Source: Pantoea sp. Ap-967
Lineage (GTDB): Bacteria > Pseudomonadota > Gammaproteobacteria > Pseudomonadales > Pseudomonadaceae
DNA length: 64,000 bases
Assembly: GCF_011752565.1 (NCBI RefSeq)
Contig: NZ_VWXK01000001.1
Span: forward strand, 248,001-312,000
Reading direction: 5' to 3'
The notes under the pieces were generated by a model that saw only the letters and a program-made list of their open reading frames with translations, did not search any database and was not told where the DNA came from. Both the position numbers and the translations under genes were made by a program. Shown here piece by piece: positions 58,993 through 64,000 of this stretch (position 1 is the first letter of the stretch; the number at the start of each line of letters is the position of its first letter).

Positions 58993-59303
58993 CCTGGTTG
59001 CTGATTTTCGCCATGGGCGCCGTGGTGTTCCTCAACCGCTACGCCTTCCTTGAACCGCGCCTGCCCCTGCGCCTGAGTTCCAACGCCCGGCAGTTCCTCG
59101 GCTTCGCGGTGCCCGGCATGCTCACGGCCATCTGCGGGCCGATCATTTTCCTGCCCGGCCACCAGCTCGACCTCAGCCCGCTCAACCCCTACCTGCTCGG
59201 CGCAGTGGTAGCCGTGGTACTGGTGCTGTTGACCCGCAGCGTGTTGCTGAGCATGCTGGTGAGCATGGTGATTTTCTTCCTGCTGCGCAGCTGGCTGACA
59301 TGA
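58989..59303 (+). CDS. azlD: AzlD-family exporter, small subunit
   Basis: The 104-residue protein has four hydrophobic helices. It has the AzlD features FAMGAVVFLNRYAFLEPRLP, where family members usually have a conserved Thr/Arg start, and a C-terminal run of valines and leucines. It overlaps both neighbours by 4 bp (azlC before, the AraC gene after), making a tight three-gene operon. Confidence 0.88.
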   Translation: MTWLLIFAMGAVVFLNRYAFLEPRLPLRLSSNARQFLGFAVPGMLTAICGPIIFLPGHQLDLSPLNPYLLGAVVAVVLVLLTRSVLLSMLVSMVIFFLLRSWLT

Positions 59304-60133
59304 GCACGCCCCTGCGCGAACAAACCCACCTCTGGCAGGCGCCGGCCCTGGGCGACGTCGAGATGCTGCACGCGCGCTATTTCCAGCAGCGCTTCGCGCC
59401 CCATGTGCATGAAGGCTATGTGTTCACCGTCATCGAGTCGGGCGCACAGCGCTTCTGGCACCGCGGCAGCGAGCACCTGGCGCCGGTGGGCAGCATGGTG
59501 TTGATCAACCCGGACGAACTGCACACCGGCGCCACGGCCCACGAGGCCGGCTGGCGCTACCGTGGTTTCTATCCTGAGCACGAACGGGTAACCGGGGTGC
59601 TGGACGAGCTGGAACTGGGCCGCCACGGCATGCCCCGCTTCACCGCCAGCGTGATCCAGGACCCTGCCCTGGCGCTGGCCTTCAGCCAATTGCACCAACG
59701 CTCGGAAGCCGGCGCCAGCGCCCTGGAGCAGCAAACCGCCTGGCGCCAGGCGGTGCTGGCGCTGGTCCAGCGCCACGGCCATTGCCCTGAACCCACCGCC
59801 CCCGGCAACGAGCCACTGGCTGTGGCACGGGCCCGCGAGCTGCTGGAGAGCCAGCTGGCAGACCCACCTTCGCTGGAAGCGCTGGCCGCTGCGGTCAACC
59901 TGTCTCCGTTCCACTTCGCCCGGGTGTTCCGCCAAGCCACCGGCCTGCCACCCCATGCCTGGCTCAAACAACGCCGCCTGGTCCGTGCGCGGGAACTCCT
60001 CAAAGCCGGGGTAGCCGCTTCCGAGGCAGCATTTACCCTGGGGTTTGCCGACCAGAGCCATTTGAGCCGGCAGTTCAAGCAGGCTTACGGGGTGACGCCG
60101 GGGGTGTATCGCAGCGCCTGTTTGCAGGGCTAA
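59300..60133 (+). CDS. AraC-family regulator with cupin sensor, partner of azlCD
   Basis: The 277-residue protein has an N-terminal cupin-like AraC_binding domain (RFAPHVHEGYVFTVIESG, LINPDELHTG). The C-terminal double helix-turn-helix has LEALAAAVNLSPFHFARVFR and SEAAFTLGFADQSHLSRQFK. It overlaps azlD by ATGA and is co-transcribed with the exporter, so it probably controls azlCD according to an amino acid signal. Confidence 0.9.
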   Translation: MSTPLREQTHLWQAPALGDVEMLHARYFQQRFAPHVHEGYVFTVIESGAQRFWHRGSEHLAPVGSMVLINPDELHTGATAHEAGWRYRGFYPEHERVTGVLDELELGRHGMPRFTASVIQDPALALAFSQLHQRSEAGASALEQQTAWRQAVLALVQRHGHCPEPTAPGNEPLAVARARELLESQLADPPSLEALAAAVNLSPFHFARVFRQATGLPPHAWLKQRRLVRARELLKAGVAASEAAFTLGFADQSHLSRQFKQAYGVTPGVYRSACLQG

Positions 60134-60184
60134 CGAGCTCGCCAGCCACTGCTACACTGATTGTGCTGATCGGAGGATCCTGCC

Positions 60185-60412
60185 ATGTCCGAAAAAGAGC
60201 TCACCACCCTGATTTCGCTGATGAACCAGCGCCAGGCCTGCTTGAGCAGTGCCTGCAAGGAGATTGCCGACTGGATCGACCGGCAGGGCGATGTGCCCGC
60301 TGCTGGCAAGATCCGTGCGAGCCTGAAGGCGCTGGAGGCCGATGAGGCCCAGGTTCGCAAGACCCTGACCTCGCTGACCCTCGACCGGCCGCTGCCGCGT
60401 TTTCGTAGTTGA
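60185..60412 (+). CDS. Small helical protein, function unknown
   Basis: This 75-residue protein is preceded by GGAGGA at good distance. The sequence is charged and helical (MSEKELTTLISLMNQRQACL ... LKALEADEAQVRKTL) with two cysteines near the N-terminus and no membrane segment. I recognise no named family. Good coding bias and a strong ribosome site make it a likely real gene. Confidence 0.7.
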   Translation: MSEKELTTLISLMNQRQACLSSACKEIADWIDRQGDVPAAGKIRASLKALEADEAQVRKTLTSLTLDRPLPRFRS

Positions 60413-60455
60413 GGGTTGATGTGGCGCCTGGGAGATCGGGCGTTGCAGGGTTGGC

Positions 60456-60529
60456 CCTTCGCGAGCTTTGCTCGCTCCTACGAAGGTGTGAACTACGCGT
60501 GACCGGTAGGAGCGAGCGAAGCTCGCGAT
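60456..60529. repeat. REP pair (GAGCGAGCGAAGCTCGCGAT family)
   Basis: Inverted units at 60456-60481 (TTCGCGAGCTTTGCTCGCTC, then CTAC) and 60505-60529 (GGTAGGAGCGAGCGAAGCTC, then GCGAT) lie between two convergent genes. Confidence 0.87.
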
Positions 60530-60565
60530 GCCGCGACAGCGGCGCGTGCGTTATGCAGGTATGAA

Positions 60566-60589
60566 AAAGGGCCGCTGTTGCGGCCCTTT
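60566..60589. terminator. Bidirectional intrinsic terminator
   Basis: AAAGGGCCGC (60566-60575) and GCGGCCCTTT (60580-60589) form a perfect 10-bp stem with a TGTT loop. An A run precedes the stem on one side and T residues end it on the other. It sits 7 bp beyond the end of the minus-strand PCuAC gene and also serves plus-strand reading. Confidence 0.88.
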
Positions 60590-60595
60590 CGTCAT

Positions 60596-61078
60596 TCAGT
60601 GATCCATGTGCATGTGGTCATGCCCGCCGCCGGCCTCGGCGTTGAGCGGGCGAACCTCTGCCTGCACCTGCACGGTTTCCTTCGCGCCCTTGGCGTCTTC
60701 GATGGTCAGGGTCAGCGGCACCTTGTCCCCTTCCTTCACCTGCTGGGTCAGGCCCATCAGCATCACGTGGTAGCCGTTGGGGTCCAGGCTCACCGGCTTG
60801 CCGGCCGGAAGCGCCACGGCCTGCACCTGCTTCATGCCCATCACGTCGCCGTTCATGGTCATTTCATGCACCTGCACGGTCTTGGCCACCGGCGAAGCAA
60901 CGCCCACCAGCTGGCTGTCGCTGCTGGCGGTCAGGGTCATGAACGCGCCGGTGGACGGCTGGTGCGGCACGCTGGCGCGCACCCAGGCGTCGCTCACGGT
61001 GGTTTGGGCCAGTGCCGGCAGGGCCAGGCCCAGCAGCGCCAGGGCGGCCAGGCCGCGCTTGATCGGTTGCATCGACAT
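60596..61078 (-). CDS. Periplasmic copper chaperone PCu(A)C
   Basis: The 160-residue precursor has a signal peptide (cut after ALA, residue 24). One PCuAC domain carries the full Cu(I) motif H-x10-M-x21-H-x-M: His71, Met82, His104, Met106. A Met/His-rich tail (GGGHDHMHMDH) offers a second copper site. PCuAC delivers Cu(I) to the CuA or CuB centre of cytochrome oxidase together with Sco. The start codon follows the Sco stop directly (TGAATG). Met61072 is an alternative start two residues later. Confidence 0.92.
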   Translation of the reverse strand: MSMQPIKRGLAALALLGLALPALAQTTVSDAWVRASVPHQPSTGAFMTLTASSDSQLVGVASPVAKTVQVHEMTMNGDVMGMKQVQAVALPAGKPVSLDPNGYHVMLMGLTQQVKEGDKVPLTLTIEDAKGAKETVQVQAEVRPLNAEAGGGHDHMHMDH

Positions 61079-61687
61079 TCAGCAGATCTCCATCAAAGTG
61101 ACCAGGTCCTCGGCGCATTCCTTGGCATTCAGGGAATGGCCCAGGCTCAGGCGCAAAGTGCCACGGGTATCGTAGACGTAGCTGGTGGACGAGTGGGAGA
61201 TGGTGTAGGTATCCCCGGCCGGAACCTTCTCGTAGAACACCTTGAACTCCTTGGCCACCGCGGCGATTTCCTCGGGGGTGCCGGTCAGGGCGATGAACGA
61301 CGGGTCGAAGGCCTTGACGTAGGCGTCGAGCACTTCGGGGCTGTCGCGCTCCGGGTCCAGGGTGATGAACACCACCTGGAACAGGTCGCGGTCGCGGCCA
61401 CGCAGCAATTTGCGGATTTGCGCCGCCCGCGCCAGGGTGGTCGGGCACACCGCCGGGCACTGGGTGAAACCGAAGAAGACCATCGGCATCGAGCCATAGA
61501 AGCTCGACAGGGTGCGCACGTTGCCCTGGGTGTCCTTGAGGCTGAACTTGCGCCCGAGAATTTCGTTGCTCATGTTCTTGCCGTACTTGAACTCAAGCCC
61601 CCGGGCCGGGTTGCAGCCTGCCAGCAGGCCGAGCCCGAGAACGCCCATGCCGGCGACAACCGCGCGCCGGGTCAGTCGATCATTCAT
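61079..61687 (-). CDS. SCO1/SenC-family copper chaperone lipoprotein
   Basis: The 202-residue protein has an N-terminal signal with lipobox LAGC (Cys25) and a thioredoxin-like Sco domain. The copper-binding Cys77 and Cys81 are in FTQCPAVCPTT, and the third ligand His165 is in YTISHSSTSY. It supplies copper, or reduces cysteines, for the CuA site of cytochrome oxidase. The start at 61687 has AAAGGATGG upstream; the longer open frame lacks a signal. It is the first gene of a two-gene operon with PCuAC. Confidence 0.92.
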   Translation of the reverse strand: MNDRLTRRAVVAGMGVLGLGLLAGCNPARGLEFKYGKNMSNEILGRKFSLKDTQGNVRTLSSFYGSMPMVFFGFTQCPAVCPTTLARAAQIRKLLRGRDRDLFQVVFITLDPERDSPEVLDAYVKAFDPSFIALTGTPEEIAAVAKEFKVFYEKVPAGDTYTISHSSTSYVYDTRGTLRLSLGHSLNAKECAEDLVTLMEIC

Positions 61688-61883
61688 GAAACCATCCTTT
61701 ACAGGGAAGGTGCCGGCCCTCGGGACGGGCCGGCGAAAAACCGGGGCATTCTGGCATGACACCCGGTGGGCTTCTACCCGACCAAGGCGGTGATGGCCCG
61801 CAGCCCTTTGAATACGGGCTGCGGCCTGTTGTCGCAGGGGTTGAAACCGTAACACTTTGTTGCTAGGGCTTGACCTGAAACGG

Positions 61884-62477
<594 letters not shown>

Positions 62478-62526
62478 TCACAGACTTGCGGCCAAGTGTA
62501 CGCCAACCTGGCCTTTGTACAAAGTC

Positions 62527-63561
62527 CTAGTATTTAACTCGGGATAGCGCAAATGCCGGGGTTTGCTCCGCTCGCGCCGCCAGCCAGGCCTGCATCCGCC
62601 GGTACAGGCCACGTTCCAGCCAGCGGTAGCTGAACCACGACATTAGTCCAATGGACGGCACGCACAGGGCGAACACCAGGTATGGGTTCAGGTGCAGGCG
62701 CTGGCAGGCGAACCAGCCGGCGTACAGCACCAGCACGTGAATCAGGTACACCGAGTAGGAGCAGTCGCCCAGCGCCTTGAGCAGGCGGTTGCCCTGGAAG
62801 TAAGGCTCCAGGGCGATGAACGCCAGCACGATCATGGCACTGGGCACGCCCCAATGCAGCAGGCGTTGGGAGGCGTCCAGGTGATACAGGGCGCAGCCGG
62901 CCACGCCCAGCAGCGCCAGCGGCAGCCACAGGCCTTCACGCACCAGGCCACGGCGGTAGGCCACGCCCAGGGCGATACCCAGCAGGAACTCGTAGATGAT
63001 GCCGTTGTTGTAGAAGCGGCTGAGCACACCCACGCGCCCCAGTACCTCGCCCACCAACAGCAGCGCGGCAGTCACCAGCAGCAGGTGATGGCGCTGGCGC
63101 ACCAGGAAGGCCAGGCCGAACAGCAGGTAGAAGAACATCTCGAAGTTCAGCGTCCAGCCCACGTTCAGGGTCGGGTACAGGCCATAGCCGCCGGGGTTTT
63201 CCGCGGGGACGAAGAACATCGACAGCAGCAGGTGGTGCCAGGTGAACGCCTGGTGCGGCATCCATTGGCTGAAGGCCAGCAGCAAGGCAGCCATCAGCGC
63301 GGTGTAGAACCAGTAGGCCGGGATGATGCGCAGGGCCCGGTTGAGCAGGAACTGGCGTGGCTCGATGGTTTTGTCACAGGTGGAAAGGTAGATGACCAGC
63401 CCGCTGATCACGAAGAAGATATCGACGCCAACGGCGCCGCGGTCGGTTAGCAGTTGGCCGATGGGGCCGGTGGCGTGGAAGTCGAAGAAGATTTGCATGA
63501 AGTGGTGGCAGACCACCACCCAGGCGGCGAACGCCCGCAGTGCCTGAAGCGAATACAGCAT
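62527..63561 (-). CDS. Acyltransferase 3 (OafA/NodX-type) membrane protein
   Basis: The 344-residue protein has ten membrane helices and the acyltransferase-3 start LQALRAFAAWVVVCHHFMQI, with the conserved double His, then GAVGVDIFFVISGLVIYLST. Such enzymes O-acetylate surface polysaccharides or other glycans. The start at 63561 has CAGGT upstream; the longer open frame runs into REP DNA. The acceptor is unknown. Confidence 0.88.
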   Translation of the reverse strand: MLYSLQALRAFAAWVVVCHHFMQIFFDFHATGPIGQLLTDRGAVGVDIFFVISGLVIYLSTCDKTIEPRQFLLNRALRIIPAYWFYTALMAALLLAFSQWMPHQAFTWHHLLLSMFFVPAENPGGYGLYPTLNVGWTLNFEMFFYLLFGLAFLVRQRHHLLLVTAALLLVGEVLGRVGVLSRFYNNGIIYEFLLGIALGVAYRRGLVREGLWLPLALLGVAGCALYHLDASQRLLHWGVPSAMIVLAFIALEPYFQGNRLLKALGDCSYSVYLIHVLVLYAGWFACQRLHLNPYLVFALCVPSIGLMSWFSYRWLERGLYRRMQAWLAARAEQTPAFALSRVKY

Positions 63562-63613
63562 GGAGTACCTGCGATTGCCGGTGCATTCAGGTCCGGCGAG
63601 CGCACCGCGCTCG

Positions 63614-63694
63614 TTCGCGGGCAAGCCCGCTCCCACAGGTTCCGAGCCAAGCCCGAAGCAACACATATCCTGTAGGAGCGGGCTTGCCCCGCAA
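63614..63694. repeat. Two REP units (GTAGGAGCGGGCTTG family)
   Basis: TTCGCGGGCAAGCCCGCTCC (63614 onward, slightly diverged, ending CAC rather than TAC) and TGTAGGAGCGGGCTTGCCCC (63671 onward) are inverted with a 33-bp centre. They lie between the acyltransferase gene and cti. Confidence 0.85.
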
Positions 63695-63769
63695 ATTGGG
63701 CTGCACAGCAGCCCCCGAACCACCCATCCCTTCCGACCGCAGCGTACCCGGAAAGGTCAGCCGACCCGA

Positions 63770-64000
63770 TCAGAGGTTCTCATAGCGGTTCATGTCCAGC
63801 ACCCCGGCCTCCACCGGCTCGGTTTCCTTGATATAGGTATTGAGGTCATGGAAATAGCGCCAGAACTGCGGATGGCTGCGGCGCACGCCCCAGCGCATGA
63901 CGATGCGCTCGAACTTGGCCGTATCGTCCTTGGCGTACTCCATGTCCTCGACGAACTCCGGTACATCCTTGGCCGGAATGTTGAAGATGAAGTTCGGGTA
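63770..64000 (-). CDS. cti: Fatty acid cis/trans isomerase Cti, C-terminal end (cut by window end)
   Basis: The last 76 residues are visible, ending at a TGA at 63770-63772. They read FIFNIPAKDVPEFVEDMEYA, then VMRWGVRRSHPQFWRYF, and finish EAGVLDMNRYENL. I recognise this as the end of the periplasmic haem protein Cti, which converts cis to trans unsaturated fatty acids in membrane lipids under solvent or heat stress. The position close to nfuA matches what I remember of P. aeruginosa and P. putida. The haem-binding CxxCH lies outside the window. Confidence 0.75.
   Translation of the reverse strand, partial: YPNFIFNIPAKDVPEFVEDMEYAKDDTAKFERIVMRWGVRRSHPQFWRYFHDLNTYIKETEPVEAGVLDMNRYENL

Overview
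The window is high-GC DNA from a gamma-proteobacterium, almost certainly a Pseudomonas of the putida/fluorescens lineage. The evidence is the Pseudomonas REP repeats (several families built on GTAGGAGCG), the OprD-type porin, the DUF2790 protein, and the cti (partial)/nfuA and czcCBA/aroQ/aroE-like pairings, which I recall from P. putida-type chromosomes. It is mostly chromosomal housekeeping and accessory transport DNA. I see no rRNA, tRNA, CRISPR array, integrase or insertion sequence.

Layout. 1-4.6 kb: an AraC fragment, a TetR/quinone-reductase pair around a triple operator, thpR, lpxO, an AhpD-like protein and a GNAT enzyme. 4.8-14.5 kb: metal/cofactor uptake. Two cobalamin riboswitches lie here, one ahead of a TonB-dependent receptor and one ahead of an ABC importer, pseudoazurin and OprD porin operon. 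Between them is a membrane protein preceded by a Zur-like dyad. 14.4-23.4 kb: small genes, a UvsE-like endonuclease, an orphan ParA behind a Pho-box-like repeat, DUF2946 plus a second TonB receptor, a lipoprotein and an MFS transporter. 23.4-34.9 kb: czcCBA metal efflux (minus strand), aroQ plus an atypical shikimate dehydrogenase, and a redox/two-component/DoxX cluster with 10-bp tandem repeats at two promoters.

35-49 kb holds the most unusual content. Three consecutive paralogous genes of about 4.5 kb each encode proteins of 1509-1516 residues. Each has a long N-terminal region with a hydrophobic hairpin, about six leucine-rich repeats, and a C-terminal domain resembling the NEL (IpaH/SspH-type) E3 ubiquitin ligase domain with a Cys-x-Asp catalytic motif. 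Each start codon is preceded at the same distance by a shared 15-bp element. No secretion machinery is visible nearby, so their delivery and targets are unknown.

49-64 kb: polB, an MFS pump with a divergent LysR regulator, a second LysR divergent from a YqcI/YcgG-LysE-SGNH operon, a Sel1-like protein, azlCD with an AraC regulator, copper chaperones for cytochrome oxidase (Sco plus PCuAC), nfuA, an acyltransferase, and the 3' end of cti.

All functional calls come from reading motifs and from memory of families. No database search was run.
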